Assembly (NCBI RefSeq): GCF_900103345.1
Contig: NZ_LT629702.1
Location: 2,170,001-2,234,000 of the forward strand
From: Pseudomonas azotoformans
GTDB taxonomy: Bacteria; Pseudomonadota; Gammaproteobacteria; Pseudomonadales; Pseudomonadaceae
Direction: 5' to 3'
DNA length: 64,000 nucleotides
The notes beneath the pieces are model-generated. The model did not search any database. It was not told the DNA's origin and saw only the letters and a program-made list of their open reading frames with translations. Positions within the stretch are counted from its first letter, which is position 1. Every line of letters begins with the position of its first letter. Shown here one piece after another: positions 23,957 to 32,925 of the stretch. The position numbers and the translations under genes are program-made.

Positions 23957-25427
23957 ATGGCTATGGCTGCTCGCATTCGCCAGCCTGCCCGGCATGGCCG
24001 CCGACGTGGTGATCAAGCCCTCGGCACCCAGCACCACCCGCAGCGGCTACGAGCGCAGCGTGTCGTTGAACGCCCAGACCACCGCCATGACCCTCGGTGA
24101 TGCGGTGTACCTGGGCCTGCGCAACAACCCGGCGATCCGCAGCGCGTACCTGCAACGGGTGGCCCAGAAGTTCGACCTGCGCGTGGCCGAAGATGTGTTC
24201 AACCCCAAGCTCACCCTCAACAGTTACTACCGCACCACCCGGGGCTCCGCCGACAGTGCGCGCAATGCCAACCTGGCGCCCGCCACCAGCCTGCTCGGCG
24301 AGTACGGCACGCGCCTGAGCATGGCCTGGACCCAGCAACTGAGCAACGCCGACCGCGCCGGTCGCTACCGCAGCGACGGCCTGGACCTGGCAGTCATCCA
24401 ACCGCTGCTGCGCGGCGCCGGCTGGGACGCCACCACCGCGCCGCTGCGCCTGTCACGCCTGTCGGAACAGGCCAATCGCCTGAACCTCAAGGCTACCGTG
24501 GCGCAGACCATCAGCCAGATCATCGCCACCTACCGCGAACTGCTGCGTGCCCAGGAGCAACTGAGCATCGTGCAGGATGCGCTCAAGCGTTCCGGCACCC
24601 TGCTGGACGTGAACAAGGCGCTGATCAGCGCCGGGCGCATGGCCGAATTCGAAATCGTACAGACCGAAGCCGATATCGCCACCCAGCAACTGGGCGTCGA
24701 AGAAGCGCAGAACCAACTGGACACCAGCCGCCTCGCCCTGCTGCGCCTGCTGGCGCTGGACCTGTCCACGCCGATTCGCGCCACCGAAGCCCTGGAGGCC
24801 AGGCCCATGCAGATCGACAAGCGCCAGGCCTTTACCCTGGCGCAGACCCAGCAACCCGAATACCTCGCCGCCCTGCTCGGCAGCCAGCAGGCCGACCTCA
24901 ACCTGGTGATCGCCAAGGACTCCGGGCGCTGGCAGGTGGACCTGGTGGCCGGCGCCAACCAGGTGCGCGCCAACACCGACAACGACGCGGGCCGTTCCAA
25001 CAACCGTACCTGGGACAGCTACGCCGGGGTGCAGGTGCAGATTCCCATCGGCGATATCAGCACGCGCCAGGCCGAAGTGCGCGCGCGGGTGAATGTGGAG
25101 GACCAGGCCATCCGCATCACCGATGCGCGCCAGGAACTGGAACGCAGCGTCAACGATGTGGTGCGTGACCTTGGTACGCGCTGGCGCCAGTATGAAATCT
25201 CCCAGCGGGCGGTGGAATTGTCGCGGCGCAAGATCGAGATCGAGCGGGAAAAACTCAGCGCCGGGCGCTCCACCAACTTCCAGGTGCTGAGCTTCGAGAC
25301 TGATTTGCGCAACGCCGAAAACGCGCAACTGAATGCGCTGATCGCTTATTTGAACGCCCAGACCCAGCTCGACCTGACCCTGGGCATGACGCTGGAAAGT
25401 TGGGAAATCGCCCTCAATGACTACTAA
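23949..25427 (+). CDS. TolC-like outer-membrane efflux channel
   Basis: A 492-residue outer-membrane efflux protein with a Sec signal peptide (cleavage near G-M-A-A about residue 18) and two long helical repeats characteristic of TolC (for example L-R-L-S-R-L-S-E-Q-A-N-R-L-N-L-K and the matching C-terminal half). The start at 23949 overlaps the permease by 8 bases. It completes the trans-envelope path for the ABC pump. Confidence 0.87.
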   Translation: MSKWLWLLAFASLPGMAADVVIKPSAPSTTRSGYERSVSLNAQTTAMTLGDAVYLGLRNNPAIRSAYLQRVAQKFDLRVAEDVFNPKLTLNSYYRTTRGSADSARNANLAPATSLLGEYGTRLSMAWTQQLSNADRAGRYRSDGLDLAVIQPLLRGAGWDATTAPLRLSRLSEQANRLNLKATVAQTISQIIATYRELLRAQEQLSIVQDALKRSGTLLDVNKALISAGRMAEFEIVQTEADIATQQLGVEEAQNQLDTSRLALLRLLALDLSTPIRATEALEARPMQIDKRQAFTLAQTQQPEYLAALLGSQQADLNLVIAKDSGRWQVDLVAGANQVRANTDNDAGRSNNRTWDSYAGVQVQIPIGDISTRQAEVRARVNVEDQAIRITDARQELERSVNDVVRDLGTRWRQYEISQRAVELSRRKIEIEREKLSAGRSTNFQVLSFETDLRNAENAQLNALIAYLNAQTQLDLTLGMTLESWEIALNDY

Positions 25428-26661
25428 TCAGAAACGCCTGCTGGGTGCTGTGTTGATCGTCCTGCTCGGCGGCGCGGGCCTGGCCTTGCGCAGCCCGGCG
25501 TCCGATCCGGGTGGTGCCAGCGAACAGTGGCTGGCCGTCAAGCCCGAAGCGCTGGAGCACCGGATCGGCCTGGTGGGCAAGATCGAGCCTGACACCACCA
25601 TCACCCTCACCGCGCCCTTCGATGGCAACGTGCAAGCCAACCTGGTGGAGCAAGGTCAGCGGGTCGAGGCCGGCCAAGTGCTGTTGCGCATGGACCCGGC
25701 CACGCTGGAGGTGCAATTGCGCGAAGCGCTTTCCGCCCAGCTCAAGGCTCGGCGCACCGTGCAAGAGATGCAGGACTGGGACAGCAGCCCCGCCGTCAGC
25801 CGCGCCCGCCGCAGCCTGCGCACCGCCGAAATGACCGCCGGCAACACCCAGCGCAAACTCACCGAAAGCGAAAACCTGTTCCAGCGCGGCATCATCCCGC
25901 GCAATGAGCTGGACGACCTCAAGCAACAGACCCAGCAGCAACAGCTGGACCTTGCCTCGGCCCGCAGCGAACTGCAGCAGGCCATCGACCAGGGCAAGGG
26001 CGAGTACCGCCAGATCGCCGACATGGAGCTGACCAACGCCACGGTGAAATACGACGCCCTGCACAAGCTGCTCGACGGGCAAGAGGTCAAGGCGCCGTTC
26101 TCCGGCATCGTGGTGCCGCCACCGGGCAACACCTCATCCCAGGGCGGCGGCAACAACAATGCCCCGGTGCAGGCCGGCAGTAAAGTCAGCCAGGGCCAGG
26201 TGCTGTTTGGACTGGCGAACATTGAACGGCTGAAAATCACCGCCAAGGTCTCGGAGCTGGACATCAACCAATTGCACCAGGGCCAGGCGGTGGAAGTGCT
26301 GGGCGACGGGTTTGATGGCGAGCGACTGACCGGCTCGGTAAGCGTGGTCAGCGGCCTGGCAATTGCCAACGACAGCCAGGGCAGCGCGCAGTTTCCGGTG
26401 ACCCTGTCAATCCCCAAGCTCACGCCGCAGCAGTTGCAACGGGTGCGCCTGGGGATGAGTGCGCGGCTGACCATCGTGACCTACAACAATGCGCAAGCCA
26501 TTGTGATTCCGAGCCAGGCGATCCAGGCGGACAAGACCGTCGAATACCGCGAGGCGATGGATAAGCCGGTGGAGCGGGTGATGGTGACCACCGGGCAAGC
26601 AACGGCGCAGGGCGTGGAGGTGTTCGGCCTCAAGCCGGGCTTCGTGAAGACCTCAAGATAA
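25417..26661 (+). CDS. Periplasmic adaptor (HlyD/MacA-type membrane fusion protein)
   Basis: A 414-residue adaptor: N-terminal membrane anchor (about 7-24), a lipoyl half-motif (F-D-G-N-V-Q-A-N-L-V-E-Q-G-Q-R-V), a long coiled-coil hairpin (about 100-200, Q-rich), a second lipoyl half (V-K-A-P-F-S-G-I-V-V-P-P-P-G), then beta-barrel domains. It joins permease and TolC-like channel. It overlaps the channel gene by 11 bases. The order ATPase-permease-channel-adaptor, with the adaptor last, differs from macA-macB. The substrate is unknown. Confidence 0.9.
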   Translation: MTTNQKRLLGAVLIVLLGGAGLALRSPASDPGGASEQWLAVKPEALEHRIGLVGKIEPDTTITLTAPFDGNVQANLVEQGQRVEAGQVLLRMDPATLEVQLREALSAQLKARRTVQEMQDWDSSPAVSRARRSLRTAEMTAGNTQRKLTESENLFQRGIIPRNELDDLKQQTQQQQLDLASARSELQQAIDQGKGEYRQIADMELTNATVKYDALHKLLDGQEVKAPFSGIVVPPPGNTSSQGGGNNNAPVQAGSKVSQGQVLFGLANIERLKITAKVSELDINQLHQGQAVEVLGDGFDGERLTGSVSVVSGLAIANDSQGSAQFPVTLSIPKLTPQQLQRVRLGMSARLTIVTYNNAQAIVIPSQAIQADKTVEYREAMDKPVERVMVTTGQATAQGVEVFGLKPGFVKTSR

Positions 26662-26679
26662 ATGGAGCCCTTCCCACAT

Positions 26680-28074
26680 TTAGATCTTTGTCAGCTTTGA
26701 AGCCAGTGCCTTGGCTTGCAGCGCCACATCAGTCACAGCGGTGCTCTCCCACCACACCCCGCGTAACGGCGGGCCCATGGCGAACAAGCGCTGGCTGACC
26801 TGCCCCTGGGCGTCCACCACCGCCCCCGACGTATCCGCCGCAATCCCCAACGCCAGCGGCCCTGGCTGGATCAGCCCACGCTTGAGCAATTGCCGGGGCA
26901 ATGGCCGGGCCACGCGGCGCCAGTCGTATTCGATACCGCTGGAGTTGATCAGCGCTGCGCCCGAGACCTGGGTGATGCCTTGCTCGCCGCGATAACGCAA
27001 ACGAATCGTCACCCCTTCACCCGAAGGTTCCAGCCCCTTGAACGACGCCGCCCGGATCCGCAACCGCCCCTCTGCATGCAGCCGCGCCACCAACTGCGCG
27101 CTCAATGGCGGCGAACGGTGGTGATGGCTCTCCCACCAGGGCCGCACATGCCGCACGAACTGGCGCTTCTCGCGCTCGCTGGCCTGGCTCCACAAACGCG
27201 CGATATGCGCACGCACGGTGTCCAGCGGCGCTTGCCAATCAATGCCCTGGGCCTGCGCAAACGCGCATTGCCGACGCACCTCGCGCAGCAACTGCCGAGG
27301 GCTGCGCAGGCCATGGTCCTCGCCAAGAAAATCCACCCAGCCCGGCGGTTGCCGACGCACATGGGGCAACAGGCCGTGACGCGAGAATACCTCGATGGGC
27401 CCGCGATGCCCGGCCTGTTCCAGGGACACCACGGCGTCGACCATGGTCAGCCCGGAACCGATGATCAGCACCGGCGCGTGAGGGTCGATCCGGCGCATCG
27501 CGCTCACATCCCAGGGGTCGACCGCCGCCGCGTTCAGCCCGCTGGAGTCGGTCTGCGGTGTACGTGCCGCCGGGAACATGCCGGTGGCCAGGACCGCAAA
27601 CCCACCGCGCAGTTGCTGGCCGTTATCGAGAATCAACAGGGTTGAGCCTGCATCCACTTGCAGGTCGACCACTTCGCCACGCACATGCTCGACGCTGGAC
27701 GCGGACTGCGCCTTCGCCTCGGCCAGGCGTTGCTGGGCATACAAGCCAAACATCCCGCGCGGCGGGAACAGTTCGCTGATCGGCACGTGCTGCTGGTCGG
27801 ACTCGGGCCAGCCGCCGGCGCCGATGTAGTCGGTGAGCCATTGGGTCAGGTCGTCAGGGTTGTCCGGGTCGACACTCATGCGCGCCGCGTTGCCGTTCAG
27901 GGTGTGGCCCAGTTCGACGGCGCTGTAGGCCTCGCCCCGGCCCAGTTCGGCACGCGGTTCGATCACCAGCACCCGGCGCGCGCCCGGCAGGCGCAGCAGT
28001 TGCACGGCCAGCATCGTGCCGCTCAGGCCGCCGCCGATGATCAGGACATCAGCGTTGCGGATGGATTCAGTCAT
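26680..28074 (-). CDS. FAD/NAD(P)-binding oxidoreductase (YdhS-like)
   Basis: A 464-residue protein with the dinucleotide-binding motif I-I-G-G-G-L-S-G-T about residue 11, the E-P-R-A-E-L-G-R-G segment, and a second nucleotide-binding motif I-I-G-S-G-L-T-M-V-D about residue 205. An A-T-G-M-F-P motif resembles those of flavin monooxygenase-type proteins. This is the FAD-NAD(P)-binding family found as the last gene of uptake/oxidation clusters. It lies 12 bases after the LivF-type gene and is probably co-transcribed with it. The exact reaction is unknown. Confidence 0.8.
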   Translation of the reverse strand: MTESIRNADVLIIGGGLSGTMLAVQLLRLPGARRVLVIEPRAELGRGEAYSAVELGHTLNGNAARMSVDPDNPDDLTQWLTDYIGAGGWPESDQQHVPISELFPPRGMFGLYAQQRLAEAKAQSASSVEHVRGEVVDLQVDAGSTLLILDNGQQLRGGFAVLATGMFPAARTPQTDSSGLNAAAVDPWDVSAMRRIDPHAPVLIIGSGLTMVDAVVSLEQAGHRGPIEVFSRHGLLPHVRRQPPGWVDFLGEDHGLRSPRQLLREVRRQCAFAQAQGIDWQAPLDTVRAHIARLWSQASEREKRQFVRHVRPWWESHHHRSPPLSAQLVARLHAEGRLRIRAASFKGLEPSGEGVTIRLRYRGEQGITQVSGAALINSSGIEYDWRRVARPLPRQLLKRGLIQPGPLALGIAADTSGAVVDAQGQVSQRLFAMGPPLRGVWWESTAVTDVALQAKALASKLTKI

Positions 28075-28086
28075 GGGGAGTCGCCC

Positions 28087-28854
28087 TTACTGTTTGCCCA
28101 GGTAAATGTCATGCAGATCGCCCCGCGCCAGCAGTTCAGCGGCGCTGCCACTCAAGGCCACGCGCCCAGTATCCAATACGTAGCCGTGGGACGCATAGTT
28201 CAGTGCGACGTTGATGTTCTGCTCGGCGATCAGGAAGCTCACCTGCTGCTCGCGGTTGAGCTGCGCGATAATCGCGAAAATCTCCTGCACGATCATAGGC
28301 GCCAAACCCATGGACGGCTCGTCGAGCAGTACCAAAGTAGGACGGGTCATCAACGCCCGGCCGATGGCGACCATCTGCTGCTCGCCGCCGGAGGTGAGGC
28401 CGGCACGAGTGTGGCGCTTGGTCTTGAGCCGTGGGAACCAGGCGTAGAGGCGCTCCAGGTCGTGCTCCATGTCGCGGCGACTCAGGCGCCGCACAAAGCC
28501 GCCGCTGCGCAGGTTGTCTTCCACGCTCAGTTGGCCGAACACATGGCGGCCCTCCAACACATGCACCATGCCCTGGCGCACGCGCTGGCTGGGGTCGATG
28601 CCGGCCAGATCGGCACCGGCGTATTCGATCACACCGCGGCTGACCTCGGCGCGTTCGGCACGCACCAAGCCGGAGATGGCCTTGAGCGTGGTGCTCTTGC
28701 CGGCGCCATTGGCACCGAGCAAGGCGACGATGGCGCCCTTGGGCACGCTCAGCGACACCCCGGCCACCGCGAGGATCGCGCCGTCGTAGATCACTTCGAT
28801 ATCGTTGACCGTCAGCAGCGACGGCTGCGCGGCAGCGGTGGCGGGCTGGCTCAT
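28087..28854 (-). CDS. livF: Liv-type ABC importer ATP-binding protein (LivF)
   Basis: A 255-residue ATPase with Walker A G-A-N-G-A-G-K-S-T about residue 48, signature L-T-S-G-G-E-Q-Q-M-V-A-I-G-R-A-L, and Walker B L-V-L-L-D-E-P-S-M-G-L-A-P. This is the LivF subtype of branched-chain amino acid/amide importers. Neighbouring genes supply the full importer. The symbol denotes the subunit type, not proven amino acid transport. Confidence 0.92.
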   Translation of the reverse strand: MSQPATAAAQPSLLTVNDIEVIYDGAILAVAGVSLSVPKGAIVALLGANGAGKSTTLKAISGLVRAERAEVSRGVIEYAGADLAGIDPSQRVRQGMVHVLEGRHVFGQLSVEDNLRSGGFVRRLSRRDMEHDLERLYAWFPRLKTKRHTRAGLTSGGEQQMVAIGRALMTRPTLVLLDEPSMGLAPMIVQEIFAIIAQLNREQQVSFLIAEQNINVALNYASHGYVLDTGRVALSGSAAELLARGDLHDIYLGKQ

Positions 28855-28857
28855 GGC

Positions 28858-30198
28858 TTATTCATCCCCGGTGCAGGCGCGTGGCGTCAGGCCTTTTTCC
28901 TTGGCGAAGGCGGCGGACTTTTCATCGATCAACGGGCGCAACAGCGCACGGTCGGCGGCGATCCAGTCGCTGATCAGCGTCCAGTTGGCGCCGTCCCACT
29001 GCTGCACCCGCGCCGAGCCGCCACCCTCGTGGTCACGGCACGACAGCTTGAGGTTCTGCATCAGGCCCAGGTAACCCATGTCATTCAAGCGCGCATCGTC
29101 GATGTTCAGGTGTTCCAGGCCCCAGCGACCTTCTTCGCCATTGAGCGGGCGCTTACCGAATTTGGCCTGGCCCGTGCGGATCGCCTCCACCGCCACGGCG
29201 GCGTTCACCAGGCCGGAGTTGTAGTAGACGCTGCCGAAGCTCTTCAGGTCCTTGAGGTCACTGTGGCCCTTGTCGAGGATGTATTGCTTGAGGCGCTTGT
29301 GGATCTCGAAATCCGCCCCGGCCGGGTATGGCGTAAGGGCCAGGTAGCCCTTGGCGGCGGCGCCGGCGGGCAATACGTCTTCGCTGGAGCTGGCCCAGAT
29401 ATCACCGATGATGTGGTCCACCGGGAAGCCGAAGCGCGCCGCCGTCTTTACCGCCACTGGCGTGGACACACCCCAGGTGCGCAGGAACACCCAGTCCGGG
29501 TTGGCCTGGCGCACCTGGCGCCATTGCGCGGACTGTTCGTTGCCGGGGTCGGCCACCGGAATCTGGATGTTTTCGAAGCCGTATTTTTCCGCCAGCAACT
29601 TCAGCGGGCCGAGGGTTTCACGCCCGTAGGCCGAGTCGTGGTAGACCGTGGCGATCTTCTTGCCCTTGAGCTTGTCGAAGCCGCCTTCGCGCTGGGCGAT
29701 GTAGTTCACCAGCGTCGACGCCTCGCTGTAGAAGGTCAGCATCACCGGGAAGTTATACGGGAACACCGTGCCGTCGGTGGCTTCGGTGCGACCGTAGCCC
29801 AGGGTGATCAGCGGGATCTTGTCCACCTCGGCCCGCTCGCTCAGCGCATATGCCGCCGGCGCGCCATTGGGCTGGTACACCGCGACCGGCGCGCCATCCA
29901 GGCCATGCTTGAAGCGCTCGTAGCACTCGATGCCCTTCTCCGCCGTCCACTCGGTCTCGCATTCCTGCCACACCAGCTTGACGCCGTTGATGCCGCCTTC
30001 GACCTCGTTGATGTAACGCAGGTAGTCGATCATCCCGGCCCACACCTGCACGCCGCTGGACGCATAGGCGCCCACACGGTAGGTCGCAAGGGGAATGAAT
30101 TGCTGGTCCGGCGAGGCCATCGCCTGGGGGACTGCACCGGCCAAAGTTGCCAGCGCAAAGGCAGCGCCGACCAGGGAACGTTTCAAGGATGCACGCAT
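28858..30198 (-). CDS. Liv-type ABC importer periplasmic substrate-binding protein
   Basis: A 446-residue protein with a clear Sec signal peptide (M-R-A-S-L-K-R-S-L then a hydrophobic core, cleavage near Q-A-M-A about residue 28) and a Peripla_BP_6-type fold: I-N-G-V-K-L-V-W-Q-E-C-E-T and G-Y-G-R-T-E-A. It binds the substrate for the LivHMGF-like importer. Clusters with flavin monooxygenases suggest a sulfur- or amide-containing organic substrate. Confidence 0.88.
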   Translation of the reverse strand: MRASLKRSLVGAAFALATLAGAVPQAMASPDQQFIPLATYRVGAYASSGVQVWAGMIDYLRYINEVEGGINGVKLVWQECETEWTAEKGIECYERFKHGLDGAPVAVYQPNGAPAAYALSERAEVDKIPLITLGYGRTEATDGTVFPYNFPVMLTFYSEASTLVNYIAQREGGFDKLKGKKIATVYHDSAYGRETLGPLKLLAEKYGFENIQIPVADPGNEQSAQWRQVRQANPDWVFLRTWGVSTPVAVKTAARFGFPVDHIIGDIWASSSEDVLPAGAAAKGYLALTPYPAGADFEIHKRLKQYILDKGHSDLKDLKSFGSVYYNSGLVNAAVAVEAIRTGQAKFGKRPLNGEEGRWGLEHLNIDDARLNDMGYLGLMQNLKLSCRDHEGGGSARVQQWDGANWTLISDWIAADRALLRPLIDEKSAAFAKEKGLTPRACTGDE

Positions 30199-30219
30199 AG
30201 GGATTCTCTTAGAGGAATG

Positions 30220-31269
30220 TCAGAAACGCAGCGGCCACTGCCGCACGCGATCACGCAGGTTGTGCAACAGGCGAATCAAGCCCTCGGGTTCCTTGATCAG
30301 GAACACGATGATCAACACGCCAAAAATGATTTTCTGCAGGTTCTGCAACTGCCCCGCATCCACCGAGCCGCCGAACAGTGCCTGCCCGGCGTGGCTGAGG
30401 AAGATCGGCAGCAAACTGATGAAGGCCGCGCCGACAAAGTTGCCGGCGATACTGCCCATGCCGCCGATAATGATGATGAACAGGATCTGGAAGGAGCGGT
30501 TGATATCAAAGCTGCTGGCGCTGGCCGTGCCCAGGTAGGCAAAGGCCCACAGCGCGCCGGCTATGCCCAGGTAGAACGAGCTGACTGCGAACGCCAGACG
30601 CTTGTAGCGCACCACCGGGATGCCGACCACGGCGGCGGCGGTGTCCATGTCGCGGATCGCCATCCAGTTGCGGCCGACCTGGCTGCGCACCAGGTTGAGG
30701 GCGGTCCAGGTCAGCAGCAGTACGGTGACCAGGGTCAGCAGGTAACGGCCCAACGGTGTGTTGAGGTCATGGCCGAACAGCGCCAGCCTAGGCGCGGAAA
30801 TGGTCCCGGACGAACCGTAGTTGTAAAACCAGGGAAACTTGACGAACAGCCACTCCAGGAAAAACTGCGCGGCCAGGGTGGTGACCATCAGGTAGAAGCC
30901 CTTGATCCGCGAGCTGGGCAGGCCGAACAGCAGGCCGACCAACGCACTGATGACCCCGCCGCCGAGCAGCGCCAAGGGCAAACCCAGCTCCGGCAGGCGC
31001 AGCAGAAAACCGTAGGTGGCAAACGCACCGACGGCCATGAAGCCGGCCGCGCCCACCGAGGTCTGGCCGGTGTAGCCGGTGAGCAGGTTCAGGCCCAGCC
31101 CGGCCAATGACAGCACCAGGAACGGGATCAGGATCGCATTGAGCCAATAGTCATTGCCCCACAGCGGCACCCCGATAAAGGCCAGTGCCAACAGGCCGAT
31201 CAAGGCCCAGGGAATGCGCCGCTGAATCAGCAGCAACGGCGCGGCGTGTTGTACAAGAGGGATCGACAT
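30220..31269 (-). CDS. livM: Liv-type ABC importer permease (LivM)
   Basis: A 349-residue polytopic permease with about ten hydrophobic segments and the conserved T-G-Y-T-G-Q-T-S-V-G-A-A-G-F-M-A-V-G-A motif of LivM. It also has the E-A-A-type coupling loop region near A-I-R-D-M-D-T-A-A (about residue 205). It lies 4 bases after the livH-type gene and 21 bases before the binding-protein gene. Confidence 0.92.
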   Translation of the reverse strand: MSIPLVQHAAPLLLIQRRIPWALIGLLALAFIGVPLWGNDYWLNAILIPFLVLSLAGLGLNLLTGYTGQTSVGAAGFMAVGAFATYGFLLRLPELGLPLALLGGGVISALVGLLFGLPSSRIKGFYLMVTTLAAQFFLEWLFVKFPWFYNYGSSGTISAPRLALFGHDLNTPLGRYLLTLVTVLLLTWTALNLVRSQVGRNWMAIRDMDTAAAVVGIPVVRYKRLAFAVSSFYLGIAGALWAFAYLGTASASSFDINRSFQILFIIIIGGMGSIAGNFVGAAFISLLPIFLSHAGQALFGGSVDAGQLQNLQKIIFGVLIIVFLIKEPEGLIRLLHNLRDRVRQWPLRF

Positions 31270-31273
31270 GCTT

Positions 31274-32155
31274 TCAGACTCGCTCGATGGCGCGCTCGCC
31301 GAACAGGCCGGCGGGGCGGATATACAGGAAGGCCAGGGCCAAGACGTAGGCGAACCACGGCGTGATACCGCCGCCGATCAACGGGCCGATGTAGACCTCG
31401 GCGAGGTTCTCCGCCGCGCCGACAATCAGTCCGCCGACAATCGCCCCGCCAATCGAGGTAAACCCGCCGATGATCAACACCGGCAAAGCCTTGAGCACCA
31501 CCAGCGACAACGAGAACTGCACGCCCTGGCGCGCGCCCCACAGCAGCCCGGCGACCAGCCCGACGATGCCGGCCACGGCCCAGACGATCTGCCAGATGCG
31601 GTTGAGGTTGATGCCGATGGAAAGCGCCGCCGTGGTGTCATCCGCCACTGCGCGCAGCGACACACCGATGCGGGTCTTGTTGAACAGCAGTGCCAGCACT
31701 GTCACCAGCACCACCGCAGCGGCGGCGGCGATCAGGTCGAACTGGCTGAGCATCAGCGGGCCGACGAACAGCGGCACGTCGTCGATGCCCAGGTCCAGCG
31801 CCCGCACCTGGGAGCCCATCAAGCCCTGGGCCAGGCCTTCGATAATGAACGACAGGCCCAGCGTGGCCATAAACAGCGTGATCTGTGAACGGTTCACCAA
31901 TGGCCGCAGCACCAGGCGCTCGATCAACAAGGCGCCGACGCTCATCACAATCACCGTGAGCAGCAACGCCAGGGCAAATGGCACGCCCTGGTCATGCAGG
32001 CTGACGAACGTCAGTGCAGCAAACAGCAGCATCGCGCCCTGGGCAAAATTGAACACGCCACTGGCCTTGTAGATCAGCACGAAGCCGATGGCGACCAACG
32101 AATACATGGTGCCGGCGAGCAGGCCGCCGAGCAGGGTTTCAAAGAAAAACGTCAT
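31274..32155 (-). CDS. livH: Liv-type ABC importer permease (LivH)
   Basis: A 293-residue polytopic permease of the LivH type. It shows the N-terminal G-G-L-L-A-G-T-M-Y-S-L-V-A-I-G-F-V-L pattern, the cytoplasmic loop with R-A-V-A-D-D-T-T-A-A-L-S-I-G-I, and the C-terminal G-G-F-T-S-I-G-G-A-I-V-G-G. The start overlaps the livG-type stop by ATGA. Confidence 0.93.
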   Translation of the reverse strand: MTFFFETLLGGLLAGTMYSLVAIGFVLIYKASGVFNFAQGAMLLFAALTFVSLHDQGVPFALALLLTVIVMSVGALLIERLVLRPLVNRSQITLFMATLGLSFIIEGLAQGLMGSQVRALDLGIDDVPLFVGPLMLSQFDLIAAAAAVVLVTVLALLFNKTRIGVSLRAVADDTTAALSIGINLNRIWQIVWAVAGIVGLVAGLLWGARQGVQFSLSLVVLKALPVLIIGGFTSIGGAIVGGLIVGAAENLAEVYIGPLIGGGITPWFAYVLALAFLYIRPAGLFGERAIERV

Positions 32156-32925
32156 CCGTTTACCACTCCCAGGTAAGCCGCGATCACCTCGGGATTGGCC
32201 TGCACGTCGGCTGGGGAGCCGTCGCCGACCTTGCGCCCGTAGTCGAGCACCACCACATGGTCGGACAGGCCCATGACCACGCCCATGTCGTGTTCGATCA
32301 ACACCACGGTGGTGCCGAGGTCGCGGTTTACATCGGCGACGAAGCGCGCCATTTCCTGTTTTTCTTCGGCGTTCATGCCCGCCATGGGCTCGTCCAGCAG
32401 CAACAAGCTCGGCTCTGCGATCAACGCCCGACCCAGTTCCACGCGTTTTTGCAGGCCGTAGGACAGGTTGCCCACCAGCACATCGCGGTGGGCTTGCAGC
32501 TCCAGGAATTCGAGAATGCCCTGTGCGCGCAACCGGAACGCCTCGGCTTCCCGGCGTGCGCGAGGCAAGCCGAGGGCCTGTTCGATAAAGCTGCTGCGCA
32601 TATGCCGCGACAGGCCGGTGAGGATGTTGTCGAACACGCTCATTTTCTTGAACAGCGCGTTGTTCTGGAAGGTGCGCCCAATGCCGCGGAGCGCGGCGCC
32701 CAACGGATCGATACGGTGGAAGTGCTGGTCTTCGAAGACAATCTCGCCGGCATCGAAGCGATACACGCCATTGAGCACATTGAGCAGCGAACTCTTGCCG
32801 GCACCATTCGGCCCGATCAACGCGCAGATCTCGCCGCGCAACACCTCGAAGGACAAGGCATTGATCGCCTTGACCCCCTTGAACGACAGCGAGATATCCC
32901 GCACCTGCAAAATGGCCTGGCTCAT
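32152..32925 (-). CDS. livG: Liv-type ABC importer ATP-binding protein (LivG)
   Basis: A 257-residue ATPase with Walker A G-P-N-G-A-G-K-S-S about residue 39, signature L-S-Y-G-L-Q-K-R-V-E-L-G-R-A-L, and Walker B L-L-L-L-D-E-P-M-A-G-M. The M-A-G-M-N-x-E-E-K stretch is typical of LivG. The start overlaps the preceding ligase-like gene's stop by ATGA; the long open frame upstream is only an extension across that gene. Confidence 0.92.
   Translation of the reverse strand: MSQAILQVRDISLSFKGVKAINALSFEVLRGEICALIGPNGAGKSSLLNVLNGVYRFDAGEIVFEDQHFHRIDPLGAALRGIGRTFQNNALFKKMSVFDNILTGLSRHMRSSFIEQALGLPRARREAEAFRLRAQGILEFLELQAHRDVLVGNLSYGLQKRVELGRALIAEPSLLLLDEPMAGMNAEEKQEMARFVADVNRDLGTTVVLIEHDMGVVMGLSDHVVVLDYGRKVGDGSPADVQANPEVIAAYLGVVNG

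Noticed and set aside
22409..24037. Long minus-strand frame opposite the MacB-like permease
   Set aside because: No family resemblance, G/H/Q-rich composition, and full overlap with the well-supported ABC operon.
27658..31110. 1150-codon open frame on the plus strand across the Liv-type importer genes
   Set aside because: A shadow of livF, the binding protein and livM, which all have strong motifs on the other strand. The composition is typical of an antisense frame.
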